From Desulfosudis oleivorans (GTDB lineage Bacteria; Desulfobacterota; Desulfobacteria; Desulfobacterales; SURF-7), in contig DYJD01000030.1 of NCBI GenBank assembly GCA_020723325.1, positions 26,029 to 90,028 of the forward strand: a DNA stretch of 64,000 nt, written 5' to 3'. Position numbers and translations under genes: made by a program. Position 1 is the stretch's first letter, and each line of letters starts with the position of its first letter. Under the pieces are notes generated by a model. It made no database searches. It saw only the letters and a program-made list of their open reading frames with translations, and was not told where the DNA came from. Positions 16,870 through 25,254 of this stretch are shown here, in pieces.

Positions 16870-17025
16870 TTTTCGGGGTCGGGGTCGCTATCGGTATCGG
16901 GGTCGAATTGCTGACCGTTGAAACAAGCCAAGCCTCCTTCTGTCATGACCCGCTTGCTTTATCGGTGTATTGAAAAAGGGAATTGATTTCGATACCGATT
17001 CCGACCCCGATACCGACCCCGAAAA
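16870..17025. repeat. Dispersed ~150-bp element with TTTTCGGGGTCGG inverted ends, copy 1
   Basis: Ends read TTTTCGGGGTCGGGGTCGC at the left and the complementary CCGATACCGACCCCGAAAA-like sequence at the right; between them is a non-repetitive core of about 85 bp (CAAGCC...CATGA...CGCTTGCT...ATTGAAAAAG...AATTGATTTCGATACCGATTCC). The reverse complement of 37355-37504 has the same ends and a clearly homologous core, so this is one mobile-like family. It fills most of the 357-bp gap before the SpoIIE gene; nothing else is recognisable there. Confidence 0.7.
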
Positions 17026-17168
17026 AACCACATGCACTCTCCTGCTGTTTGTCGAACCAGGCTACTCATTCCCGCCAAACTATGGTATTGAACGTATTAT
17101 GCACCAAAGCGGCTGTTTGGACAAGCACAAGCATAGAAATACGCTGAATTCATTGAGGAGCAAACCCC

Positions 17169-19301
17169 ATGCGCTACCAGTGGAAGCTCTTGCTGTTGAT
17201 GCTCACCGTTTCCATCCTGCCTTTGCTCATGATGCGCAGCGTGGGCCTGAACATGGTCCGCAAGATGGGCGACAATTTTGCGGGACGTTCCTGTAAACTG
17301 CTCACTGAAAACGCCGAGCGCCAGCTTAAAAGCCTGGTGGATGACTATACCGCCCTCATTTGGCGGGGCCGGGAACTGTATGAGGCCGCCCTCATGTACC
17401 AGGCCGCGGCTGCGGAACAATGCCTTTCAGAACCGCCCCCTGCATCAGCCCCGATCTTTTTCACGGAAGATTTTGAGACTGGCAAAGGCCCGCCCCCAGG
17501 GGATGCGGAGCCTTCCTTGATCCATTTGCGATGGGAGCAAGACCGTCCTTCAGAGGCCCTTACCATATCTTACGGCCACCAAGCGTTTAAACCTGCGCCG
17601 GGTCAAAATCGGGAAGCAGCCCTGCCCCAAGCCCGACGCCTTGCAGCCATGCTCCCCAATTATCAGCGCATATACCGGTTGATGCAAGAGCGGCGCCTGT
17701 TTTGGCAGCATATCGCCCTTGCCGGCGGGCTCTTCAGCACCTATCCCGCCGCCGGCAGGCTGGCCGCCGACCTGGACCCCCGGGAACTTCCCTGGTATCA
17801 AGGAGCCCTGGAGCAATCCAAGGAAATCTGGACCGCCCCTTATGTGGATCCGGCCACTCATCAGATCGTGCTGGCAGTATCGACCCCTATTAAAACCCAG
17901 AGCGGAACCATACTCGGAGTGACCGCCCTGGTAATTCCAGCCAATTCGCTCTTGGAAAACGAACGCTTGTTGCAGAACATCCCGCCGGGGACACATTCTT
18001 TTATGACCTATCTTGCCCAGCGGCCGGATACCGGACAAAAAGGCCTGGCGGTTCTGTCCAGCAGCGGCAATACTCCTCAAGCCAAACCGACCTTGATCCC
18101 GCTGATGAGCCGTTGGCTGACCTCGGATGATGCCGACCAATGGCAGGCTCTTTTGAATGATTGCACCATTGGCGTCAGCCGAATCCGCCGTCTCTCCTAT
18201 GAAGGCCGGGATTGCATGTGGGCCTATGGCCCTTTGAGCAACCGTTCCCATTTGGTGCTCATTTCGCCCTACGAAGAAATCCTGAAACCGGCCCATCTGT
18301 CCGACCAATATGTCAAGGCCCAGATCGACCGGGTTGTAACCATCACCGGTATTGTCATCCTCATCCTGGTAGGCATTGTCTTTTTTCTCTCCCTGACCTT
18401 TGCCCGCACTGTCACCAAACCCATCCGCACCCTGGAAAAGGGCGCCCTGCTGCTGGCCGAAGGCGATTTCAATGCCAGGGTGGCCATCCACTCCAACGAC
18501 GAGTTCGGTCGCATGGGCCAGGTGTTCAACCAGGTGGGGCCGCAATTGCAGGAACATTACCGCATGCGGCATGCCCTGTCCTTGGCCATGGAGGTCCAGC
18601 AGAATCTGTTGCCCAAAACCCTGCCGGTCATCGCCGGACTGGATATTGCCGGCGCCAGTGTTTACTGCGACGAAACCGGGGGGGATTATTACGATTTTTT
18701 GACCAGGGACGACCAGCCAAAGTCTTTGGCGGTGGTGGTGGGGGATGTTTCCGGCCACGGTCTGCCTTCTGCCTTGCTGATGGCCGCGGCCCGGGCGCTT
18801 TTGCGGCAACGCTATGCCCTGGAAGGAACCTTGTCCCAGGTCATTACTGATGTGAACCGCATGTTTTCAAAAGATGTGGCAGACAGCGGCCGCTTCCTGA
18901 CCCTGTTTTTTTGCGAAATCCGGCCTGGCAGCCGGTCCATCGCCTGGGTCAATGCCGGTCATGATCCGGCCCTGCTGTATGACGCCCCAACCGACCGGTT
19001 CGAGGAGTTGGCCGGCAAAAGCCTGCCCCTGGGTGTGAATGCAGCCGGTTTTTATCCTGAATCCAGCCGTTCCCTGGACAACGGCCGGCTCCTTGCCATT
19101 GGAACCGACGGAATCTGGGAAACCCGCAATCCGGCAGGGGAAATGTTCGGCAAGGAGCGCTTCAGAGCCCTCATCCGCACCCATGCCCATTTCCCGGCCG
19201 ACGCCATTTTACAGGCTATCATAGCCGCCGTTGATGAATTCCGTGGCCCCCAGTCAACTGAAGACGATATCACCTTGATTGTCGTTAAGGCGTGTTGGTG
19301 A
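17169..19301 (+). CDS. Membrane Cache-HAMP-SpoIIE serine phosphatase
   Basis: A 710-residue sensor phosphatase. TM1 spans about residues 6-23, a large periplasmic Cache-like region (LDPRELPWYQGALEQ...WTAPYVDP...VLAVSTPIKTQSG) follows, TM2 lies at about 387-408, then HAMP (TKPIRTLEKGALLLAEGDFNARV) and a PP2C/SpoIIE domain with metal sites in GGDYYDF, VVGDVSGHG and DGIWE...DDITLIVV. It should dephosphorylate a STAS protein, plausibly the one at 12662-13015. GAGGAG precedes the ATG. The last codons (KACW) differ from the truncated second copy at 23403 (KVA), so the present 3' end is a junction with the inserted island. Confidence 0.92.
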   Translation: MRYQWKLLLLMLTVSILPLLMMRSVGLNMVRKMGDNFAGRSCKLLTENAERQLKSLVDDYTALIWRGRELYEAALMYQAAAAEQCLSEPPPASAPIFFTEDFETGKGPPPGDAEPSLIHLRWEQDRPSEALTISYGHQAFKPAPGQNREAALPQARRLAAMLPNYQRIYRLMQERRLFWQHIALAGGLFSTYPAAGRLAADLDPRELPWYQGALEQSKEIWTAPYVDPATHQIVLAVSTPIKTQSGTILGVTALVIPANSLLENERLLQNIPPGTHSFMTYLAQRPDTGQKGLAVLSSSGNTPQAKPTLIPLMSRWLTSDDADQWQALLNDCTIGVSRIRRLSYEGRDCMWAYGPLSNRSHLVLISPYEEILKPAHLSDQYVKAQIDRVVTITGIVILILVGIVFFLSLTFARTVTKPIRTLEKGALLLAEGDFNARVAIHSNDEFGRMGQVFNQVGPQLQEHYRMRHALSLAMEVQQNLLPKTLPVIAGLDIAGASVYCDETGGDYYDFLTRDDQPKSLAVVVGDVSGHGLPSALLMAAARALLRQRYALEGTLSQVITDVNRMFSKDVADSGRFLTLFFCEIRPGSRSIAWVNAGHDPALLYDAPTDRFEELAGKSLPLGVNAAGFYPESSRSLDNGRLLAIGTDGIWETRNPAGEMFGKERFRALIRTHAHFPADAILQAIIAAVDEFRGPQSTEDDITLIVVKACW
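18989..19290 (+). repeat. 302-bp direct repeat, left copy (SpoIIE 3' end)
   Basis: Collinear with 23094-23395 without gaps. Comparing the two by eye, about ten mismatches fall in the first 115 bases and none in the last 180. The homology stops at GTTAAGG, after which the two copies diverge. Confidence 0.9.
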
Positions 19302-19924
19302 TCAATCAGAGTCGGAGGCATTTTCGATCCTACCAAAGTGAGATTACGTGTATACTTATCATATCAGCTTCGGCTGGAAAAAATACGGTCCTCTTTGCTG
19401 AGGTGTTTTTTGTCTTTGGAATTTTGGGGAGAAAAAGTTCGTTTTATGTGTAATGCCCAAGCCAGAGGCATAGATTAATCCGAAATTGTGCTCCAGGCCG
19501 AAACCTCGTGGGGTATGATAGGTCTTGGAGAACAATCAAAAAAATTCATGCGTCAGCGATGTCTCACAACATAACACCTTGAAAATAATTTTTATAAATG
19601 TTAAGAAGGATATAATCTCGAGGAACGAATTTTTCATCCCCCAAATGGTAAATTTTGAGGAATACTCTAACGGCTCGTGCTCATCGACATTACGTTCCTG
19701 GCCATATCTAGCATATCACACATAGCTGTCACAAAAGGGAATTATTGTTGAAGTTATCCAAAAACCACCAATGATGGCCTCAATCGTTCTTTGAGGCGAA
19801 AAAGCGTTATTGGTCCGGATAATATATTTTTTTGGAATAATAATCTTCCAATATCAAACCGATAACTCTGGCGCCCCTGTAAAATCCTCGGCATTGTGGC
19901 ACCTTTGGCATGGAGGCAGAACTG
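19302..19924. other. Gene-poor, AT-rich start of the island
   Basis: About 620 bp with no supportable gene. Short frames (19525-19725, 19810-20007) lack ribosome-binding sites and resemble nothing. Base composition is visibly poorer in G+C than in flanking genes. The lipoprotein promoter is presumably here, but I see no convincing -35/-10 pair. Confidence 0.5.
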
Positions 19925-20935
19925 ATGCAAAAAATATTGATAGCTTTAATGATGATGGTTTTGGTTTTTTTACAGGGTGGATGTCAGATGACACCTGCAA
20001 AAAATAATGCGCCTTATCATGAGATTGCTACAACAAATGCTCAAGTTGCAAAACCTATAAAGAGTCTCAAAGACGATGCGACTGCTAATGAGATTGCTAA
20101 AACATATACGCAAATTGCTGAAACGATGAAGAGTCTTAAAGGCGATGCGACCGCTAATGAGATTGCTAAAACATATGAGCGAATTGCAGGGACGATAAAA
20201 GACCTTAATGATGATGTAACTGCCTTGGAGATTGCCAAGGTAACATACACACAAGTAGCTGAATCTGTAAAAGCACTTAATGATAATGCAACAGACAAGG
20301 AAAATGATCAGGTCACGTATTCACAAATCGTTGAATCAGTAAAAGCCCTTGATGATAAAGCAACTGTCCAACAAATTGCTGATATGCTTACGTACTTAGA
20401 GGCTGTATATATAGCCGAGCAAGATCGCCCGAAGGTAGAAAATATTGAGACAAACCTTATTGGCCGCCTTCGTGCTAAAATCAAGCGTGAAATATCAATT
20501 CTTCACAATAGAGCACTTAAGGCTTCTTCTTACAGAGGGGGATATGCGATTGCGCGGGATGCTGGAGCAGTACTCGCGCTGTACCCTCTCTCGGACGCTC
20601 CGGCTGTTATAAACGAGGCCGAAGAACTGTCGTTTAAACAAAACGAAGTGATGCGCCGTCTCGAATTGATTCGTAAGCAGCGATACAATCATTGGGCGGC
20701 AGGGCAGGCTGAGGAAGCCCTGAAAAAGCTTCGGGAAAAGGGTAAGGATGGCACGGAAGCCGGGATTGCCTATCTGTGCGTCATTGAGCCTTCTCTGCTT
20801 GAATCTTCAGTTGCCTCGCTCTATTCTTACTGTGTGAATGAAATTATGGATAAGTACAAGAAGGATGAAAGGGCAAACGTGACGAAGAAACTTACAAACC
20901 CTTCAACCGTCCGACGCAGCCTGGAGGACTTCTGA
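19925..20935 (+). CDS. Repeat-containing lipoprotein of unknown function
   Basis: A 336-residue lipoprotein: the signal MQKILIALMMMVLVFLQGGC ends in the lipobox Cys at residue 20, with Gln at +2 (outer-membrane sorting in Escherichia rules). Residues about 35-155 hold five diverged 22-26-residue repeats of the form ATANEIAKTYTQIAETMKSL, probably helical coiled-coil hairpins. The C-terminal half (YLEAVYIAEQDRPKVENIET, then RGGYAIARDAGAVLALYP) is helical with no family I recognise. GGAGG lies eight bases before ATG 19925. The stop overlaps the next gene's ATG (ATGA at 20935), so the two are coupled. Base use is AT-rich relative to neighbours, suggesting transfer. Confidence 0.78.
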   Translation: MQKILIALMMMVLVFLQGGCQMTPAKNNAPYHEIATTNAQVAKPIKSLKDDATANEIAKTYTQIAETMKSLKGDATANEIAKTYERIAGTIKDLNDDVTALEIAKVTYTQVAESVKALNDNATDKENDQVTYSQIVESVKALDDKATVQQIADMLTYLEAVYIAEQDRPKVENIETNLIGRLRAKIKREISILHNRALKASSYRGGYAIARDAGAVLALYPLSDAPAVINEAEELSFKQNEVMRRLELIRKQRYNHWAAGQAEEALKKLREKGKDGTEAGIAYLCVIEPSLLESSVASLYSYCVNEIMDKYKKDERANVTKKLTNPSTVRRSLEDF

Positions 20936-22284
20936 TGAATGCAAGTATGATATTTGGATTCATTTTTGTATTTGTAGTAACCAACAAGTGCTACTGTCAA
21001 AACCTATCGGCTATTTATCGGCCATTGGGAGCGAATTCATCAAGCGCATATGCGATGTGGGATTCATTAAGGCAAGCATCAGCAGCGCCGACTGCGGAAG
21101 GAGACCGCCCCGTGTTGCCAGGAGTAACTGGGCGCAATCTAGAACTCCTGCAAGACGCAGTCGCAAGGAAGTATCCACGTGTTACGAAGGGAAGTTCCTT
21201 ACCCATAGCCCGCAAAATCTTAGCCAATACATCACAGAGAAGCGTTCCTAAACTAAGGGGATATATGGCTGAAGCCATGTTTCTGGATCGCAATCCCGAA
21301 TGGAAATACGTAAAAAATCCCAACGCTCCTCAGCACGATGTGTGGGCGAAGCCACCTGACGGAAGGCGAGGCCAAAAGACTGGCCAAGTGAAATTTATTA
21401 TGAACGGCGATAAATTGTCGTACGCCAACCATATGATTAAAGACAATAAATCCGGAAATTTTTTTGTCCCAGATGATCATGTAGATCAGCTTAAAGCATA
21501 CTTTAAGGCGAAGGCGGAAAAACTTAGTGCAGAAGGGGACAAAAAGGGAGCTGGGTACTATTATAGAGAAATGAATCGAGTTAAAGGAATCGGTGCGACT
21601 TCCACCCAGATCGATCATGCAACTCGGCAAGCGATTGCAGAAGCTCGACTTGTACGTGTTGCGCCATATGTATTCGTCGGTGTTGCTGCCACTTTGCTGA
21701 TTGCTCCCACAATGTGGGATTATTACCAAGGGGATATCGACAGCAATGAAGCCGTCTATCGACTTATTACGGGGGGCTCTGGAGTGGCCTCGGGTATTGT
21801 TGCCGACCAAGCGCTCAAAAAATGGAAAGGAGGACTCCTTCGTGGAACCATACGGGGAAATGTCATTACCACCTTCATCGTACTGGTGGTTGATACCTCA
21901 TGGCAAGTCTATGAGTACGGCGGTTTCCATACAGCCATACAATCGCCTGATTTCATATCTAATTTTGTCGGCAGTCTATCCGCTGCTTCTTGTTGGCTTG
22001 CTGGTGCCGGTGTCGGAGCAATAGGCGGTGCGAAAGCGGGAGGAGCTATCGGAGCTTTTTTCGGCCCCGAGGGCGTTCCAATAGGCGCATCAATCGGCGG
22101 CAGTGTCGGTGGTTTGGTGGTAGGATCAGCCGCTGCAGCAGCAGGCTACTTTGGAGGCTCGAAAGGCGCGAGATGGGTTATGGAGACATACTGCCCTGAG
22201 AAATTATATGATCAAGAACGTGGTTTTATTAAAAACTTGCGTGATGGTATTGATGAGTCTATTAGAAATATGCAAACCATTTAG
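20935..22284 (+). CDS. Secreted glycine-zipper protein with PD-(D/E)xK-like motif
   Basis: A 449-residue protein I do not recognise. A signal peptide (residues 1-22, IFGFIFVFVVTNKCYCQ) is followed by a soluble domain with Glu113 in GYMAEAMFLDRNPEW, Asp135 in HDVW and Gln151/Lys153 in TGQVKF; that order and spacing resemble the E-D-QxK core of PD-(D/E)xK nucleases (inference). Two hydrophobic helices (VAPYVFVGVAATLLIAP; NVITTFIVLVVD) precede a long glycine zipper at about 355-410 (GAGVGAIGGAKAGGAIG, GASIGGSVGGLVVGS), typical of membrane-inserting or pore-forming proteins. It is coupled to the upstream lipoprotein. A toxin/effector role is a hypothesis only. Confidence 0.75.
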   Translation: MNASMIFGFIFVFVVTNKCYCQNLSAIYRPLGANSSSAYAMWDSLRQASAAPTAEGDRPVLPGVTGRNLELLQDAVARKYPRVTKGSSLPIARKILANTSQRSVPKLRGYMAEAMFLDRNPEWKYVKNPNAPQHDVWAKPPDGRRGQKTGQVKFIMNGDKLSYANHMIKDNKSGNFFVPDDHVDQLKAYFKAKAEKLSAEGDKKGAGYYYREMNRVKGIGATSTQIDHATRQAIAEARLVRVAPYVFVGVAATLLIAPTMWDYYQGDIDSNEAVYRLITGGSGVASGIVADQALKKWKGGLLRGTIRGNVITTFIVLVVDTSWQVYEYGGFHTAIQSPDFISNFVGSLSAASCWLAGAGVGAIGGAKAGGAIGAFFGPEGVPIGASIGGSVGGLVVGSAAAAAGYFGGSKGARWVMETYCPEKLYDQERGFIKNLRDGIDESIRNMQTI

Positions 22285-22503
22285 AATGGCGGTCCAAAGA
22301 TAAAAATATTGATAATAAGATTTAAAGGGAAATTACGAACGCCCTAAATTTATTTACTTTAACCAGGTCCATCAATTCTTATTCCATTATTGCTTTCCCA
22401 TATATGAATATTCCGCGTTGGCTCTTCGCATATTATACTTGAATAGATCCGAATTCGAGCCTATATTCAGTATCAAAATAAACTCAAATAAACTGGTGCT
22501 CAA

Positions 22504-22767
22504 ATGAAATCATTAAATGTCTCGAAAAACATCGTTCCTTTATCAATATTTAAGACCAAGGCATCCCAAATGCTACATGAAGTCCAACACTCGCATCACC
22601 CTATTGTGATCACTCAAAACGGTAAAGCAGCGGCAGTCCTTATTTCCCCGGCTGATTTTGACTTTCTCACAGAACAGGTTCGCTTTATCGACTCTGTCCA
22701 GAAGGGATTAACGGATGTTCAATATAACCGGATAGTGTGTGATGAAGATCTGGACCTGGAATCATGA
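22504..22767 (+). CDS. Phd/YefM-type antitoxin
   Basis: An 87-residue antitoxin. The N-terminal half has the Phd/YefM fold pattern (VPLSIFKTKASQMLHEV, then HPIVITQNGKAAAVLISPADFDFL); the acidic C-terminal tail (CDEDLDLES) would wrap the toxin. It binds operator DNA to repress its own operon in characterised members. Its stop overlaps the toxin start by four bases (ATGA). The pair sits in the island between the direct repeats. Confidence 0.9.
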   Translation: MKSLNVSKNIVPLSIFKTKASQMLHEVQHSHHPIVITQNGKAAAVLISPADFDFLTEQVRFIDSVQKGLTDVQYNRIVCDEDLDLES

Positions 22768-23060
22768 AACTGTTTTGGACTCAAACAGCCAAGCAGGATC
22801 TAATTGATATCCGAAGGTATATTGCTACTAATAATCCGACTGCAGCCAAAAGATGGGTCGAACGGCTGAGAAATCGTGCCAGAAATGCTCTCCATTTTCC
22901 GCTTGCAGGTCGCACAGTGCCTGAAATTTCTCGTGACGATATTCGAGAATTGATCGAAGAGAATTACCGTATCGTGTATCAAGTACTGCCAGATCGTATT
23001 GTAATACTAACCGTTTTTGAGGGGCACGCGCTTTTTCCGATCAAAAAATTGAACAAATAG
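22764..23060 (+). CDS. RelE/ParE-family toxin
   Basis: A 98-residue ParE/RelE-fold toxin: WTQTAKQDLIDIRRYIA at the start, LRNRARNALHFPLAGRTVPE in the middle and ENYRIVYQVLPDRIVILTVFEG at the end, with the usual C-terminal beta strands. The RIVYQV...ILTVFEG form and the partner type fit the ParE (gyrase-directed) side as well as RelE, so the target is not certain. It is coupled to the antitoxin just upstream. Confidence 0.9.
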   Translation: MKLFWTQTAKQDLIDIRRYIATNNPTAAKRWVERLRNRARNALHFPLAGRTVPEISRDDIRELIEENYRIVYQVLPDRIVILTVFEGHALFPIKKLNK

Positions 23061-23093
23061 CCGGTTCGATCATGATTTAAAAATGGCACAAAG

Positions 23094-23395
23094 AACCGAC
23101 CGGTTCGAGGAGCTGGCCGGCAAAGGCCTGCCCCTGGGGGTGAATGCAGCCGGTGTTTATTCGGAATCCGGTCGTTCCCTGGACAATGGCCGGCTCCTTG
23201 TCATTGGAACCGACGGAATCTGGGAAACCCGCAATCCGGCAGGGGAAATGTTCGGCAAGGAGCGCTTCAGAGCCCTCATCCGCACCCATGCCCATTTCCC
23301 GGCCGACGCCATTTTACAGGCTATCATAGCCGCCGTTGATGAATTCCGTGGCCCCCAGTCAACTGAAGACGATATCACCTTGATTGTCGTTAAGG
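23094..23395 (+). repeat. 302-bp direct repeat, right copy
   Basis: Second copy of 18989-19290; with it, the repeats bracket about 3.8 kb (19291-23093). This copy runs straight into TGGCTTGA, ending the frame as KVA, which is probably the original end of the SpoIIE gene. Confidence 0.9.
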
Positions 23396-23403
23396 TGGCT
23401 TGA
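23094..23403 (+). pseudogene. Truncated 3' fragment of the SpoIIE phosphatase gene
   Basis: Encodes only the last 100 or so residues of a SpoIIE domain (DRFEELAGKGLPLGVN...ETRNPAGEMFG...EDDITLIVVKVA). The N-terminal half of the catalytic domain, including the GGDYYD and GDVSGHG metal sites, is absent, so it cannot be active. It is the residue of the duplication that flanks the island and converges with the second SpoIIE gene. Confidence 0.88.
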
Positions 23404-23413
23404 GATTGCCGCC

Positions 23414-24874
23414 TCATGCCAGCCTGATGGTCACCAGGGTAACATCATCCTCCTGGGGAGCCCCGTCCCGGAACTGATTCAATTGTTCCAGGATGATGTT
23501 TTGGATGCTTTCCGCCGGCAGGTGGCCATGCTCCCGAACCGCGGCCCGCAACCGTTCCAGACCGAACATCTCACCTTGCCGGTTGCGGGTTTCCCGGACA
23601 CCATCAGTATGCATCAGCACCACACTGCCGGAAGCCCAGCCGTTGCGCCAGCTTTCCTGAAAAGACAATTCCGGGATGACGCCTAAAGCCGTGCCAGGAC
23701 CGTTGAGCTCTTCAAAACGCCCCCCTCTCGGGTCAAAATAAATAGCCGGCTCATGGCCGGCACGCACCCAGCAAAGCCGTCGTTGTTTCACATCGATTTC
23801 CAAAAAAAACAGGCTGGTGAATCGGCCGGTACCAGCGCTGTCCGCCACCAACAGGGTATTGACCGCTGCCAGCAATTTGGCAGGTCTTTCATAGCGGGCT
23901 GAATGAGCGCGCAGCATGGCGCGCACAGAGCTGATATACAGGGCCGCGCCGATGCCGTGACCGGAGGCATCGGCGACCACGATTCCCAGGCGGCCGTCAG
24001 GCAAAGGCAAATAGTCATAGTAATCGCCGCCCACCCGATCACAATACAAACTCGTTCCGGCCGTATTCAGCCCCTCAAAATCAAGTCCTTTTTCAGGCAA
24101 CAGATTCTGCTGCAATTCCTCGGCTAGTTTCAGAGCCGACAGCAGCCGGAAACGCTGGCGCAAACCTAAAATCATCATGTTGGTATACCCGGCGATGACC
24201 CCGAATTCATCGTTGGTGGCAACCGGCACCAGACTGTTCAGATCCCCTGTGCTGACCCGTTCCAGCACCGCCGTTTGGCTTTTAAAAAGAATGGAAAGAT
24301 TCTTGGAAAAAGAAACAATCAAATTCAGGGCCATACCCAGCAAGACCGCCATGATAAAAATGATTTCATATACTACGGTGCGGAGTGCCTGATTGAATAG
24401 CTTCTCATTCCTGCTCAAGATCACCAGCCAGCGCATATCATTGGAGATCACGATGGTCAGGATAATGGAGACCAGCACAATGGCCGCAATGCTGATAAAA
24501 AGAAACCGTCGCGTCATGGAAACCAAACGAACAGGCTGTAACAGGTTTGCTTCCCTAGTCTTGGCAGTGGTAATGGTCCGGCGCACCTTTGCCAGGGCCA
24601 AATCCAGGGCTGAAAAAAAGCCGACTCCGCCCAGTCCCATGATCATCTTCAAGCTGCTGTTGAAAGGCAGGCCATGAAAATGGTCCAGGTAAACCACCAC
24701 CATTATGCCGGCGGTCATGATCAGCGCCAGATCAAATATGAACTGGGGCCACAAGCGGGCGATGGCGGCGTCACTGGAAATGAAGCGGCTTTCCAAGGGC
24801 TTTCGCAACATGAACATGATTCCCAACGCAGTCGATACAATCGCCCCCAGGCTCACGGGGGGCAAGGCCGCCAT
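23414..24874 (-). CDS. Membrane HAMP-SpoIIE phosphatase with an early in-frame stop
   Basis: A 487-residue frame. Four or more hydrophobic helices occupy residues 1-190, a HAMP-like linker (TAVLERVSTGDLNSLVPVATNDEFG) follows, then a SpoIIE/PP2C domain (GGDYYDYL, VVADASGHGIG, HTDGVRETRN, EDDVTLVTI). The frame continues upstream of its first ATG: ATG 24946, with TGGAG nine bases ahead, starts MRIVLHYLFSAVVMTVYGGQI, then a TGA at 24881-24883, then PLMAALPPV in the same frame. The natural start is thus probably 24946 and a Trp or other codon became a stop; the ATG at 24874 has no ribosome-binding site. It may be a near-intact pseudogene or a sequencing error. Confidence 0.85.
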   Translation of the reverse strand: MAALPPVSLGAIVSTALGIMFMLRKPLESRFISSDAAIARLWPQFIFDLALIMTAGIMVVVYLDHFHGLPFNSSLKMIMGLGGVGFFSALDLALAKVRRTITTAKTREANLLQPVRLVSMTRRFLFISIAAIVLVSIILTIVISNDMRWLVILSRNEKLFNQALRTVVYEIIFIMAVLLGMALNLIVSFSKNLSILFKSQTAVLERVSTGDLNSLVPVATNDEFGVIAGYTNMMILGLRQRFRLLSALKLAEELQQNLLPEKGLDFEGLNTAGTSLYCDRVGGDYYDYLPLPDGRLGIVVADASGHGIGAALYISSVRAMLRAHSARYERPAKLLAAVNTLLVADSAGTGRFTSLFFLEIDVKQRRLCWVRAGHEPAIYFDPRGGRFEELNGPGTALGVIPELSFQESWRNGWASGSVVLMHTDGVRETRNRQGEMFGLERLRAAVREHGHLPAESIQNIILEQLNQFRDGAPQEDDVTLVTIRLA

Positions 24875-25052
24875 CAACGGTCAGATCTGGCCGCCGTAAA
24901 CCGTCATCACAACCGCAGAAAACAGATAATGCAGTACAATTCGCATAAGCACAAACTCCAGGCCGGTATGGGCCATAATCGGTATTTTGGTTTTGACTTT
25001 AATGCTTTTTTGATACTATGGTTCAATTCTTTTAACAAGCATGAGGGGTATG

Positions 25053-25247
25053 ATGGAATTTTTTTTATGTGTGGTCGGCATGGTCATGATTGTGGAAGGG
25101 CTGCCCTATTTTGCCTTTCCTGAAAAAATCAAAGGCTGGGTCCTGCGCATCAGTGAAATGCCGGAAGGGGCTTTGCGCCGCTTCGGCTTTATCCTGATGC
25201 TGGTGGGGCTCGGCTTGGTGTATATCGGCAGACATCATGGCCGCTGA
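25053..25247 (+). CDS. DUF2065 small membrane protein
   Basis: A 64-residue protein with two hydrophobic helices around the conserved core: FFLCVVGMVMIVEGLPYFAFPEKI and RRFGFILMLVGLGLVYIGR. It matches the DUF2065 (YjeT-like) family, function unknown. I chose ATG 25053 because AGGGG lies five bases upstream and family members begin with MDFF/MEFF. Its end overlaps the possible earlier start of queA. Confidence 0.85.
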   Translation: MEFFLCVVGMVMIVEGLPYFAFPEKIKGWVLRISEMPEGALRRFGFILMLVGLGLVYIGRHHGR

Positions 25248-25254
25248 TCTTTGT

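Noticed and set aside
17550..18809. A 419-residue antisense frame over the first SpoIIE gene
   Set aside because: Shadow of the real gene; Gly/Gln/His-rich with no domain.
24881..24883. TGA as a selenocysteine codon
   Set aside because: It lies in a membrane helix at the start of a phosphatase, no redox role is expected there and no SECIS-like hairpin is apparent; nonsense or error is simpler.
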